Below, piece after piece: positions 36,210-44,903 of a stretch of DNA of 64,000 bases. Both the position numbers and the translations under genes were made by a program. Position 1 is the stretch's first letter. Each line of letters starts with the position of its first letter. Source of the stretch: Rhodospirillaceae bacterium (GTDB taxonomy: Bacteria > Pseudomonadota > Alphaproteobacteria > Bin65); NCBI GenBank assembly GCA_028819475.1, contig JAPPLJ010000065.1, positions 31,953-95,952 on the forward strand, in the 5' to 3' direction. The notes beneath the pieces are model-generated. The model was not told the origin of the DNA, did not search any database, and saw nothing but the letters and a program-made list of their open reading frames with translations.

Positions 36210-36722
36210 TCAACGCCCGGCGTTACCGGGATCGTCTTCGGGCGCGATCCGGGCGTACCGGCCGCGATAGTAGAGCAGCGGATCGCCCCCGGCCTCGTGG
36301 ACGAAGCGCACGACTTCGCCGACGATGATGATATGGTCGCCGCCGTCGTGAACGGCGTGGGTCCGGCACTCGAAGACCGCCAGCGTTTCCGCAAACACCG
36401 GGCACCCGACGCCGCACAGGTCATAGCCGACGTGGCGCCATTTATCCTCCGACGGCCGTGCGAAATGGGCGGACACGTCCTGTTGCCGATCGGTCAGCAC
36501 GTTGACCGCGAAATGCTTCGCCTTCTCGAAATGGTTGAAGGAATAGCTGCCCCGGTCGAGGCAGAACAGCAGCAGGGGCGGCTCGAGGGAAACGGAACTG
36601 AGAGAATTGGCGGTAAAGCCGACCGGCTCGCCGCTTTCGGACATGGTGGTGATGACGGTCACGCCGGTCGCGAAGGTCCCCAGCGCGCTCCGATAATCGA
36701 GGGAATCCCTGGCGGCAGTCAC
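36210..36722 (-). CDS. Flavin reductase-like FMN-binding protein
   Basis: 170-aa protein of the flavin reductase (HpaC-like) family: LGTFATGVTVITTM at the N-terminus, GFTANSLSSVSLEPPLLLFCLD and FAVNVLTDRQQDVSAHFA. It would supply reduced flavin to a two-component monooxygenase, but none is adjacent. The start at ATG 36722 matches the family N-terminus. Confidence 0.9.
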   Translation of the reverse strand: MTAARDSLDYRSALGTFATGVTVITTMSESGEPVGFTANSLSSVSLEPPLLLFCLDRGSYSFNHFEKAKHFAVNVLTDRQQDVSAHFARPSEDKWRHVGYDLCGVGCPVFAETLAVFECRTHAVHDGGDHIIIVGEVVRFVHEAGGDPLLYYRGRYARIAPEDDPGNAGR

Positions 36723-36874
36723 GCATTCGCTCCTGAATTTCCGGCCTGCGCATCAGCCTAGCGGCCCGGCAGGCGGGCGTCAAAACGGCACGCGCGCAGT
36801 CTGGCCATGACGGCTCCGCTGTGCCAGTTAGACGCCGCCCGACGTCGATCCATCCCTGCCCGGAGGCCCGATCC

Positions 36875-38017
36875 GTGAAGCTCGACACCCGCATCGTCCG
36901 CGCCGGCATTTCGCCCGATCCGACCACCGGCGCCATCCTGCCGCCGATCTACGAGACGGCGACGTTCGTTCTGGAGGAGGTCGGCCGGGACAAGGGGTTC
37001 GACTATACGCGGTCGTCCAACCCGACGCGCCAGGTGCTGGAGGACAACCTCGCCGCCATCGAAGGCGCGCAATACGGCATCTGCTTTTCCAGCGGGATGG
37101 CGAGCGTCGACAGCGTCATGAAGCTGCTGTCGGCCGGCGATCACACGATTTCCTCGAACGACGTCTACGGCGGGGTTTCGCGGCACTTCAACCGGGTGCT
37201 GTCGCGCTACGGCCTCGATTTCACCTACGTCGACACCGCCGACCCCGACGCCGTGCGCGCGGCGATCCGCCCGGAAACCCGGATGCTGTGGGTCGAGACA
37301 CCGACCAATCCGCTGCTCCAGGTGACCGACCTCGCGGCGATGGCGGCAATCGCAAAAGAGAACGACCTCCTGCTCGGCGTCGATTCCACCTTCGCCACGC
37401 CGGTGTTCCTGCGGCCGCTGGAACTCGGCGCGGACATCGTGGTCCACAGCACGACCAAATATCTCTCCGGCCACAACCAGATCATCGGCGGCGCGGTGCT
37501 GACCAACCGGGAAGACATCTTCCAGGAGATGAAATTCATCCAGAAAACCATCGGCGCCGTGCCGAGCCCGATGGACTGCTGGCTGGTGCTGCTCGGCCTG
37601 AAGACGCTGCACCTGCGCATGGCCCGCCACAACGACAGCGGCATGAAAATCGCGCGCTTTCTGGAGGCCCACGACAAGGTCGCCCGGGTGCGCTATCCGG
37701 GCCTGCCCTCGCATCCGCAGCACAACATCGCCGCCGCCCAGATGGATGGCTTCTCCGGCATGATCTCCTTCGAACTGAAAGGCGGCATCCCGGCGGGCAA
37801 GGCGCTGATGAATTCGGTCGAATTGTGCGCGCTGGCCGAGAGCCTGGGCGCGGTCGAGACGATGATTACCCACCCGGCGACCATGACCCACGCCGAGGTG
37901 CCGGCGGAGGAACGCCACGCCCGCGGCCTGACCGACGGGCTGGTCCGCCTTTCGGTCGGCATCGAGGATTGCGACGATATCCTGGCCGACCTCGACCGGG
38001 CGCTGGCCGGAGCCTGA
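36875..38017 (+). CDS. Cys/Met metabolism PLP enzyme (cystathionine gamma-lyase/synthase type)
   Basis: 380-aa fold-type I PLP enzyme starting at GTG 36875 with CGGAGG 8 bp upstream. The PLP lysine lies in VHSTTKYLSGHNQIIGG, and YTRSSNPTRQVLE and VETPTNPLLQVTD are standard binding motifs. The family includes cystathionine gamma-lyase, beta-lyase and gamma-synthase. With the cystathionine beta-synthase-like gene nearby, gamma-lyase is the likelier function, giving cysteine from cystathionine. Confidence 0.9.
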   Translation: MKLDTRIVRAGISPDPTTGAILPPIYETATFVLEEVGRDKGFDYTRSSNPTRQVLEDNLAAIEGAQYGICFSSGMASVDSVMKLLSAGDHTISSNDVYGGVSRHFNRVLSRYGLDFTYVDTADPDAVRAAIRPETRMLWVETPTNPLLQVTDLAAMAAIAKENDLLLGVDSTFATPVFLRPLELGADIVVHSTTKYLSGHNQIIGGAVLTNREDIFQEMKFIQKTIGAVPSPMDCWLVLLGLKTLHLRMARHNDSGMKIARFLEAHDKVARVRYPGLPSHPQHNIAAAQMDGFSGMISFELKGGIPAGKALMNSVELCALAESLGAVETMITHPATMTHAEVPAEERHARGLTDGLVRLSVGIEDCDDILADLDRALAGA

Positions 38018-38106
38018 GCCGGCGCGGCGCGGCGGCGATTTCCTGCTCAAGATGTTACGGCCGGCCCGCGGCGGCCGGCTTGCAATGGCCGGGCATCTTG
38101 GCCATC

Positions 38107-38919
38107 ATGCCCGCGATTGAGCGGACTGACGGATTGGACGGGAAATTGGCCGGACCGACTGCGATAACAGCGAAACCTGCCCGGCTGCCCCGTTTCTTCT
38201 ACCGCATGCCGCCCCGGCCGTGCCCCTATCTCAAGGGGCGGACGGAGCAGAATATCTTCACCGAGCTGAACGGTCCCGACACGGCCGGCCTCTACGACGC
38301 CTTGACCCAATCGGGCTTCCGGCGGTCCCACAACGTCGCCTACCGGCCGGCCTGTCCCGGCTGCCGGGCGTGCGTGCCGGTCAGGGTCGTCGCGCCGTCT
38401 TTCGCACCGGGCGCCAGTCTGCGCCGCATTGCCCGGCGCAACAGCGACCTTACCGAACAGGATTTGCCGGCCCGGGCGACGGCCGAGCAATACGAACTGT
38501 TCCTGCGCTACGTAACCTCGCGCCACGGCGACGGGGAAATGGCCGGCATGGATTTTCAGGAATATGCCGCGATGGTGCAGGACAGCCCCTTGCGCACCTT
38601 CGTCACCGAGTTCCGCGACCCGCGGGGCCGGCTGCGCGCCTGCGCCCTTGTCGACCGGCTGGAAGACGGCCTCTCCGCGGTCTACAGCTTCTTCGATCCG
38701 GCCCTCGACCAGCGCAGCCTCGGTACGCTCACGATCGTCCGCCTGATCGCAAAGTCGCGGCGGCTCGGCCTGCCCTACCTCTATCTCGGCTACTGGATCG
38801 AAGGCAGCCCGAAGATGTCCTACAAATGGCGTTTCCGGCCGCTCGAAGGGCTGACTTCGGACGGCTGGCGCCCGCTCGACCTGCGCCCGGCCGAAGAACG
38901 GGATCTCTTCGCGGCCTGA
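38107..38919 (+). CDS. bpt: Aspartate/glutamate leucyltransferase (Bpt/Ate)
   Basis: 270-aa N-end-rule enzyme that adds Leu from Leu-tRNA to N-terminal Asp or Glu. RPCPYLKGRTEQNIFTELN and the CPGCRACVPVRV cluster (N-terminal cysteines) are signature features. The C-terminal part has LYLGYWIEGSPKMSYKWRFRP. ATG 38107 is used because residues just before it continue the previous gene's shadow. Its product directs proteins to ClpS/ClpAP. Confidence 0.94.
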   Translation: MPAIERTDGLDGKLAGPTAITAKPARLPRFFYRMPPRPCPYLKGRTEQNIFTELNGPDTAGLYDALTQSGFRRSHNVAYRPACPGCRACVPVRVVAPSFAPGASLRRIARRNSDLTEQDLPARATAEQYELFLRYVTSRHGDGEMAGMDFQEYAAMVQDSPLRTFVTEFRDPRGRLRACALVDRLEDGLSAVYSFFDPALDQRSLGTLTIVRLIAKSRRLGLPYLYLGYWIEGSPKMSYKWRFRPLEGLTSDGWRPLDLRPAEERDLFAA

Positions 38920-39044
38920 AGATTCGCAAACCGCAGGACCCTGCTGCGTCGGCTGCCCGGAACGGCGCAGTTTGTTGACGAGAGGCAAAGCCCGGGACCC
39001 GGGCGCGGGACTACGTCATATGCCGCAGTCGATGTCTGTATCCA

Positions 39045-39236
39045 ATGCCCAAGGTGCGTGATGCAATCCGCCTCATCGAACGGGAGGGCTGGTCGCTGGT
39101 CCGGATTCGGGGCAGCCATCGCCAGTACCGGCATCCCGAGAGACCGGGGACCGTGACCATCGCCGGCAAGGCTCGGGACGACCTTCCGCCAGGAACCTGG
39201 GCCAGCATCGTAAAGCAGGCAGGGTTGAGGAAGTGA
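39045..39236 (+). CDS. hicA: HicA-type mRNA interferase toxin (second locus)
   Basis: 63-aa HicA of the compact type: KVRDAIRLIEREGWSLVRIRGSHRQY with the catalytic GSH histidine, then VTIAGKARDDLPPGTWASIVKQAGL. The TGA overlaps a GTG of the antitoxin frame. In this locus the toxin comes first, the usual hicAB order. Confidence 0.93.
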   Translation: MPKVRDAIRLIEREGWSLVRIRGSHRQYRHPERPGTVTIAGKARDDLPPGTWASIVKQAGLRK

Positions 39237-39238
39237 GG

Positions 39239-39457
39239 ATGGAGATGGAATACACGGTCATGATCGAGAAGGCGCCGGAGAACTACGCCGCCTATGTACC
39301 CGATCTGCCCGGATGCGTGGCGACCGGGGCAACCCGCGACGAAGCGATCCGGGAGATCGGAATGGCCATCGCTCTGCACATTGAGAGCCTGCGCGAGCAC
39401 GGAGAGCCGGTTCCGGCGCCGCAATGTTCGGCGGCGGTGGTGGAAGTCGCCGCATGA
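39239..39457 (+). CDS. hicB: HicB-type antitoxin (second locus)
   Basis: 72-aa HicB with only the partial RNase-H fold: EYTVMIEKAPENYAAYVPDLPGCVATG and EAIREIGMAIALHIESLREHG. No DNA-binding tail is present, unlike the fused HicB at 17537. Three starts are possible (GTG 39233, ATG 39239, ATG 39245); ATG 39239 has GAGG at a better distance. Confidence 0.9.
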   Translation: MEMEYTVMIEKAPENYAAYVPDLPGCVATGATRDEAIREIGMAIALHIESLREHGEPVPAPQCSAAVVEVAA

Positions 39458-39839
39458 CTGGCCACCAGGACCGATCTTCGCGACGAGTGGCGACTCGACA
39501 CCTGCCCTGTCGGCTGCGGAGCGACCGACAGGAGCCGCAGGAATGGTGACCGGGGCGCGCCGCCGCAAGCCCCCGGAACGGCGGTCGGCACTCGGTGTTG
39601 CAATAGCCCGGACGAATTGCAGGAAATCCGCCAGATCGAAGTTTCGAGAAGTCACCGGCCAATAGCGCGCATGTTGCCAATGCGTGTTGTGCGCATATAA
39701 TGCCGCTACGCCGCCGGGCGGTGGAGCGCCTGTACCGGATTTCCGCCGCCGCCGACTATCCGGCACCTGTGAGCCTGATCCTGCCCGTCCGGATAGTCAG
39801 GAGGCGCAAGGGAGCCACACCAGTCTAAGAGGACGCTTC
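39458..39839. other. Intergenic region, no gene recognised
   Basis: 382 bp between hicB and the TRAP binding-protein gene. A short hairpin (ctgtcgg / ccgacag near 39508-39532) may end hicAB transcription, without a T-run. An AGGAGG-like site is absent before 39840, where GAGGACGC precedes the ATG. No open frame here looks coding. Confidence 0.5.
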
Positions 39840-40931
39840 ATGAAACGTCGAATTTTCCTGTCGGGCGCGGCTGCGGCCGGCGCCACCGTTGCCGCCAGCG
39901 CACTGCCGAAGCCGGCGCTGGCGCAGAAAAAGGTCGAAGCCGTCATGGTGACGACGTGGCCGCGCGACTTCCCGGGCCTCGGCACGGGTGCGCAGCGCCT
40001 CGCCAAGCGAATCAACGATGCCACCGACGGCAAGATCAAGGTCACCTACTACGCCGCCGGCGAGAAGGTCGGCGCCTTTGCCTCGTTCGACGAGGTCGCT
40101 TCCGGCAAGGCCCAGATCTATCACGCCGCCGACTATTACTGGAAAGGCAAGCACCCGGCCTGGGCCTACTTTACGGCGGTGCCGTTCGGCCTGACCTATA
40201 CCGAGATGAACGCCTGGATCCAGTGGGGCGGCGGCCAGCAGCTCTGGGACAAGGTCGCCGGCGAATTCGGCCTTAAATGCGTGCGTGGCGGCAACACCGG
40301 CGTCCAGATGGGCGGCTGGTTCCGCAAGGAGATCGAGTCGCCTGACGATCTCAAGGGCCTGAAGATGCGTATCCCCGGCCTGGGCGGCGACGTCATGGCC
40401 AAGCTGGGCGCATCGCCCGTGTCCCTGCCGGGCGGCCAGATTTACGAGAACCTGGTCTCCGGCGCAATCGACGCCACCGAGTGGGTCGGCCCGTGGAACG
40501 ACAAGTTCATGAAGTTCTACGAGGCGGCCAGCTACTACTATTATCCCGGCATGCACGAGCCGGGCTCGATGCTGGCGCTGGGCATGAACGCGTCCTGGTG
40601 GGGCAAGCTGAGCAGCAATGATCGGACGATCATCGAAGCTCTGGCAGCCGCCGAGAACGACATCATGATGGCGGAATACAACGCCAAGTCGGGACAGGCG
40701 TTGAAGGAACTCCTCCGGGATCACGGCGTGAAGCTGCGCCAGTTCAACGACGATGTCTACGACGCGTTCGGCAAGGCGGCCGAGGAAGTCTTCGAGGCGA
40801 CCCGCTCGCACAGCCCGCTCGCCAAGGAAGTCGACGACGGTTTCCGCGCCGCGCGGGCCGAACTCGGCGCCTGGACGCAGATTTCCGACCAGGCCTATCT
40901 GGCCCAGCGGAACCGCGTGCTCGGCCTCTAG
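39840..40931 (+). CDS. TRAP transporter substrate-binding protein (DctP type)
   Basis: 363-aa periplasmic receptor. A twin-arginine signal (KRRIFLSGAAAAGATVAA, cleavage after LAQ near residue 29) is followed by VMVTTWPRDFPGLGTGAQRLAKRI and the conserved MRIPGLGGDVMAKLGASPVSLPGGQIYENL with the ligand-binding arginine. It resembles the 2-oxo-acid/TakP-like subgroup. It is followed by a perfect hairpin and then the two membrane genes. Confidence 0.93.
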   Translation: MKRRIFLSGAAAAGATVAASALPKPALAQKKVEAVMVTTWPRDFPGLGTGAQRLAKRINDATDGKIKVTYYAAGEKVGAFASFDEVASGKAQIYHAADYYWKGKHPAWAYFTAVPFGLTYTEMNAWIQWGGGQQLWDKVAGEFGLKCVRGGNTGVQMGGWFRKEIESPDDLKGLKMRIPGLGGDVMAKLGASPVSLPGGQIYENLVSGAIDATEWVGPWNDKFMKFYEAASYYYYPGMHEPGSMLALGMNASWWGKLSSNDRTIIEALAAAENDIMMAEYNAKSGQALKELLRDHGVKLRQFNDDVYDAFGKAAEEVFEATRSHSPLAKEVDDGFRAARAELGAWTQISDQAYLAQRNRVLGL

Positions 40932-40954
40932 CCGAGTCGTCGTCCGGACAGGAT

Positions 40955-40988
40955 CGGGAGCAGCCGATGGCGCCATCGGCTGCTCCCG
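40955..40988 (+). terminator. Perfect 34-nt palindrome after the TRAP binding protein
   Basis: cgggagcagccgatggc pairs with gccatcggctgctcccg, then gttcttt. It would act as a partial terminator or mRNA 3' stabiliser raising binding-protein level over the membrane subunits. A tandem ccccgttcggt(a/g)acgc follows at about 41000-41030. Confidence 0.65.
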
Positions 40989-41076
40989 GTTCTTTCGGCC
41001 CCGTTCGGTAACGCCCCGTTCGGTGACGCGCTGAACGGGCGCCGGGCAGACGGCCCAGCCTGTCGAGCGAACCAGC

Positions 41077-41098
41077 ATGAGCACTGCATGAGCACTGC
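41077..41098 (+). repeat. 11-bp tandem duplication over the DctQ start codon
   Basis: atgagcactgc occurs twice in a row, so two ATGs with the same context appear at 41077 and 41088. The first opens a four-codon frame (MSTA, then TGA) that overlaps the second. Confidence 0.85.
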
Positions 41099-42161
41099 GG
41101 CGACGGCCGGTTCCGGCACCCTGTCGGATCTGACGGCGGCAGCGGCGGCGTCCGGCCGGATGCAGCCGGCATTGCGCATCCTGGCGCTCTCCGTTTCCTA
41201 TCTCGGCTTCGTCTATCTGGCGAACGCCTATCTGGTTTTCTGGCTCGAATGGCCCGGCGTCGTCGCCCTGCTCGGCGATGCCGGAATGCTCGGTTTCGTT
41301 GCGCCGAAAGAGCCGCTCGGCGGCAGCGTCACCCTCGCCTTCCTTCAGATCGCGCTCTATCCGCTTACCGTCGTTGCGATCGTCGTCTACGTCTTGCGGA
41401 CGCGGCAGCGCACCCTTTATTCGGACGCACAACGCCTGAGTGCCATCGGTGCGTTCATCGCCCGGGCCGCCTTCTGGAGCGTGCTTCTGGTCGGTCTTGC
41501 CGACGCGGTCGTTTCCTTCCTTCGGGTCGAGGGGCTGCTCGTAGACGTCGTCGGCAAGAGCCTGGCGCAGGATCTCGGCAAGTCGGCATTCCGCGCCCAG
41601 GTGATGCACCTGCCCCTGATGGCGGTCGCCATAGCGATCTCGCTGTTCACCCGGTCCGTCGGCTTCACCTGGCTCGCGCTGCTGGTCGTGGTCGCCGAAC
41701 TCCAGATCGTCATCCTGCGTTTCCTCTATTCCTACGAACAGGCCTTCATGGCCGACCTGGTGCGCTTCTGGTACGCCGCCCTGTTCCTGTTCGCGAGCGC
41801 CTATACGCTGCTCCACGAAGGCCATGTCCGGGTCGACGTGCTGTATTCCGGGTTCGGCGCGCGCCGGCGCGCCTGGGTCAACGCGGTGGGCGCGGCGATT
41901 CTGGGCGCGCCGGTCTGCTGGATCGTGATGACGATGGGCCTCGCCAACAAGTTCAGCGTCGTCAGCGGTCCGCTCTTGAGCTTCGAAGTCACGCAGGCCG
42001 GCTTCGGCCTCTACGTCAAATACATGCTGGCCGGGTATCTCCTGGTCTTTGCCGTAACGATGCTGCTGGAATTCATGGCGTCGCTGCTGTCCAACGCGGG
42101 CGTGCTGCTGGAGGAAGCGGACGCGCCGAAGAGCACGGGCGAGAGCGATGTGCACCATTAG
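41088..42161 (+). CDS. TRAP transporter small permease (DctQ type, enlarged)
   Basis: 357-aa membrane protein, about twice the usual DctQ length. The C-terminal half (from about residue 215, FLYSYEQAFMADLVRFWYAALFLFASAYTLLHEGHVRVDVLYSGF) is the DctQ core with HVRVD. The N-terminal half adds about four membrane spans. Such long DctQ proteins go with large TRAP systems. The duplicated start region upstream is noted separately. Confidence 0.88.
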   Translation: MSTAATAGSGTLSDLTAAAAASGRMQPALRILALSVSYLGFVYLANAYLVFWLEWPGVVALLGDAGMLGFVAPKEPLGGSVTLAFLQIALYPLTVVAIVVYVLRTRQRTLYSDAQRLSAIGAFIARAAFWSVLLVGLADAVVSFLRVEGLLVDVVGKSLAQDLGKSAFRAQVMHLPLMAVAIAISLFTRSVGFTWLALLVVVAELQIVILRFLYSYEQAFMADLVRFWYAALFLFASAYTLLHEGHVRVDVLYSGFGARRRAWVNAVGAAILGAPVCWIVMTMGLANKFSVVSGPLLSFEVTQAGFGLYVKYMLAGYLLVFAVTMLLEFMASLLSNAGVLLEEADAPKSTGESDVHH

Positions 42162-42197
42162 GGGCCGCAGCAGGGCGGCGCGGCAGGGCGGCGGCTG

Positions 42198-44861
42198 ATG
42201 GAATTCTTCTTCCTGCTGCTTCTGGTGCTTCTGATGGCCGGCGCGCTGGCGTCCGGCTATCCGGTTGCCTTCGCCCTGCCCGGCTCGGCCATCCTCACCA
42301 TCCTGCTCGCGACTGTCGCCGGCCTCATCTTCACCGGCGACGAGGGCAGCTTCTTCCATACCGGCGGGCCCATCGAATGGCTGAATTCGGGCGTCTCCAA
42401 CTTCCGGGGCGTCTATTGGGATCCCGACCGCGACACGCTGATCGCGATTCCGCTGTTCGTGTTCATGGGCATCATGCTCGAGCGGTCGAAGATCGCCGAG
42501 GACCTGCTGGTAACCATGGCCCAGCTGTTCGGCCGGATCCCGGGCGGCCTCGGCATCTCGGTCGTCTTCGTCGGCGCCCTGCTGGCGGCGACGACGGGCA
42601 TCGTCGGCGCGACCGTCGTGGCCATGGGGCTGATTTCCCTGCCGGTGATGCTGCGCAACAGATACAGCCAGGCGCTCGCCACCGGCACGATCAGCGCGTC
42701 CGGCACCCTGGGACAGATCATTCCGCCGTCGATCGTGCTGATCATCCTGGCGGACCAGCTCTCGAACGCGACCGACCAGGCGCTGACCCTGCGCAAGGCG
42801 GAATACAAGGCCGGCACCGGATCGAGCGCCATGCCCGGCGACTACGGCCTGACCTCGGCGAGCGCCGGCGACATGTTCCTCGGCGCCTTTCTGCCCGGCA
42901 TGGTGCTGGTCGGGCTCTATATCGCGTTCATCCTGGTGACGGCGCTGATGCGGCCCGCGCTCGCGCCGCCCGTAGCGCGGGAAGGGAAATTCGATGCGGC
43001 CTTCGCCAGACGGGTGCTGATCGTCCTGGTCCCGCCGCTGACCCTGATCTTTGCCGTGCTGGGCTCGATCCTGAGCGGTATCGCAACCGTCAACCAGGCC
43101 GGCGCCATCGGCGCCTCCGGCGCCATGATCATGGCCGGCTACCGCCTCTACCAGGGCAGGAGGAGCGCGTTCTACCCGGCCGTGCTCGCCGTCCTGTCGA
43201 TCGGCGCGATCCTGTTTCTGCTCTCGATCTACACGATCAATGTCAAGAATGTCGTCACCGCCGACGACGTGACGGCGCTCATCCTGGCGTCGGTCGCCGT
43301 CTTCGCCCTGCTGGCGTCGCTCGTGTGGAGCGGCTGGCGGGTCTACAAGACCGATGACACGCTGCGCTACGTCATGGTCGAGACGGCAAAGACCACGTCG
43401 CTGGTCTTCATCATCCTGATCGGCGCCGCGATGCTGACCTCCGCCTTCCGGGCCTTCGGCGGCGAGGATCTGGTCCGCGATTTCCTGTTCGGCCTGCCGG
43501 GCGGCTTCCTCGCCAAGTTTGCGCTGGTCATGGCGGTGATCTTCATCCTCGGCTTTTTCCTCGATTTCATCGAGATCGCCGTGGTCGTGGTGCCGATCAT
43601 CGCGCCGATCCTGCTTGCCGATCCGTCGGCCAACGTCACCGCCGTGTGGCTCGGGGTGATGATCGGCGTCAACATCCAGACATCCTTCCTGACGCCGCCC
43701 TTCGGCTTCGCCCTGTTCTACCTGCGCGGCGTGGCGCCGGCATCGGTCAAGACCATTTCGATGTACAAGGGCGTGGTCCCGTTCATCACCCTGCAGCTGG
43801 TCGCCCTCGGCATCGTCGGCCTGTACCCGTCGCTGGTGAACTACCTGCCGAACCGCATCTCGCTCAGCGGCGAGAATGCACCGCCGCCGCGAAATCCACG
43901 GCTCCAGGCCTGCATCGAAGAGCGCAACTTTGCGCTGATGATGGAGCAGCGTGCAGCCCTCACGGCAGCGATCGACAAGGTATCGAAGACGGATATTTCC
44001 TATCTCCCGGCCGAACGGCGCGGAACGCTGAACCGGGCCTTCAAGGATGCACGGGACACCTTTGTGCGGATCGGCGACGTCCGCGCCGCGGAGAAAACCG
44101 TGGCCGATTACATTCCGACCTACCGGCCGCTGCACCGCAAGGTGCGGTCGATCAACCGCCAGGTGCTGATCATCGACGGCAAACTGAGCCAGGAAGCGGA
44201 AGACCTGCGCCGGCTGCAGAACGCCGAGCGGCCGGACCGCGCCGCCATCGACGATCTCACGCGGGACATGGCGGAATTGCAGGCCGAGAAGAAGGCGCTG
44301 CTGGCGCAGGTGCCGGCCGACTGGCAGGCCCGGCGCAAGCGGTTCCTCGATCTCGCCAAGAAGGAGCGTCTGGCCCGACTGCGCTATCGCCGGACGGTCG
44401 ACAACGCCTATGGGCCGATCGTGGAGACCCGCAAGCTGATCGTCGGCGCCGCCGCACTGAGCGCCCTCAAACCGAAACTGGCGGCGCTGAAACCGGCGAT
44501 CGAATCCGGCGACCCGAAGAAGGCCAGCGGCGCCTTGCGGGCGCTGGAGCGGGAACTGCGCGCGGCGCCGGGCACCAGCAAGATCCGCTCGCGCCTGCGC
44601 GATGCGCGCCGCAATCTGCGGCCGACCCGGCTGAAGCGCGACCGGGCGCTCAAATCCTTTGCCGACGCGCTGAAGCAACTCGACGGCGAAGTCGCCTGGC
44701 GGACGGCCGCCCAGGCCAGGCTCGTCGCTCCGCTTGCCGAATACGATGCGGCGATCGCCCAGACCATCGGCCTGCGCCTTCAGCCGCGGCTGAGCAGCGA
44801 CCAGGCCACCGACGTCGCCGGCTGCCTGGCCGATCACCGGGACATTTCGCTGAATTTCTAG
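42198..44861 (+). CDS. TRAP transporter large permease (DctM) with C-terminal extension
   Basis: 887-aa protein. Residues 1-555 form the DctM-type transport domain with many membrane spans (GIMLERSKIAEDLLVTMAQLFGRIPGGLGI, TISASGTLGQIIPPSIVLIILAD, LGFFLDFIEIAVVVVPIIAPIL, and IGVNIQTSFLTPPFGFALFYLRGVAP). Residues about 556-887 are a highly charged, helix-rich extension with coiled-coil character (KVRSINRQVLIIDGKLSQEAEDLRRL, DDLTRDMAELQAEKKALLAQ), absent from ordinary DctM proteins of 430-650 aa. The codon use of the extension matches the rest, so it is not a shadow. Confidence 0.9.
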   Translation: MEFFFLLLLVLLMAGALASGYPVAFALPGSAILTILLATVAGLIFTGDEGSFFHTGGPIEWLNSGVSNFRGVYWDPDRDTLIAIPLFVFMGIMLERSKIAEDLLVTMAQLFGRIPGGLGISVVFVGALLAATTGIVGATVVAMGLISLPVMLRNRYSQALATGTISASGTLGQIIPPSIVLIILADQLSNATDQALTLRKAEYKAGTGSSAMPGDYGLTSASAGDMFLGAFLPGMVLVGLYIAFILVTALMRPALAPPVAREGKFDAAFARRVLIVLVPPLTLIFAVLGSILSGIATVNQAGAIGASGAMIMAGYRLYQGRRSAFYPAVLAVLSIGAILFLLSIYTINVKNVVTADDVTALILASVAVFALLASLVWSGWRVYKTDDTLRYVMVETAKTTSLVFIILIGAAMLTSAFRAFGGEDLVRDFLFGLPGGFLAKFALVMAVIFILGFFLDFIEIAVVVVPIIAPILLADPSANVTAVWLGVMIGVNIQTSFLTPPFGFALFYLRGVAPASVKTISMYKGVVPFITLQLVALGIVGLYPSLVNYLPNRISLSGENAPPPRNPRLQACIEERNFALMMEQRAALTAAIDKVSKTDISYLPAERRGTLNRAFKDARDTFVRIGDVRAAEKTVADYIPTYRPLHRKVRSINRQVLIIDGKLSQEAEDLRRLQNAERPDRAAIDDLTRDMAELQAEKKALLAQVPADWQARRKRFLDLAKKERLARLRYRRTVDNAYGPIVETRKLIVGAAALSALKPKLAALKPAIESGDPKKASGALRALERELRAAPGTSKIRSRLRDARRNLRPTRLKRDRALKSFADALKQLDGEVAWRTAAQARLVAPLAEYDAAIAQTIGLRLQPRLSSDQATDVAGCLADHRDISLNF

Positions 44862-44903
44862 GACCGGCGGCCGCCTTGGCCGCCCTCCCCTGCGGCAGCC
44901 GGC

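Noticed and set aside
39294-39665. Frame between hicB and the TRAP receptor as a possible gene
   Set aside because: The first part is a shadow of hicB and the rest shows no family features or ribosome site.
39825-44837. 1670-codon open frame on the minus strand across the TRAP genes
   Set aside because: It is the antisense shadow of GC-rich coding DNA; its residues are mostly Arg/Gly/Asp/His-rich low-complexity and the three TRAP genes on the plus strand are clearly real.
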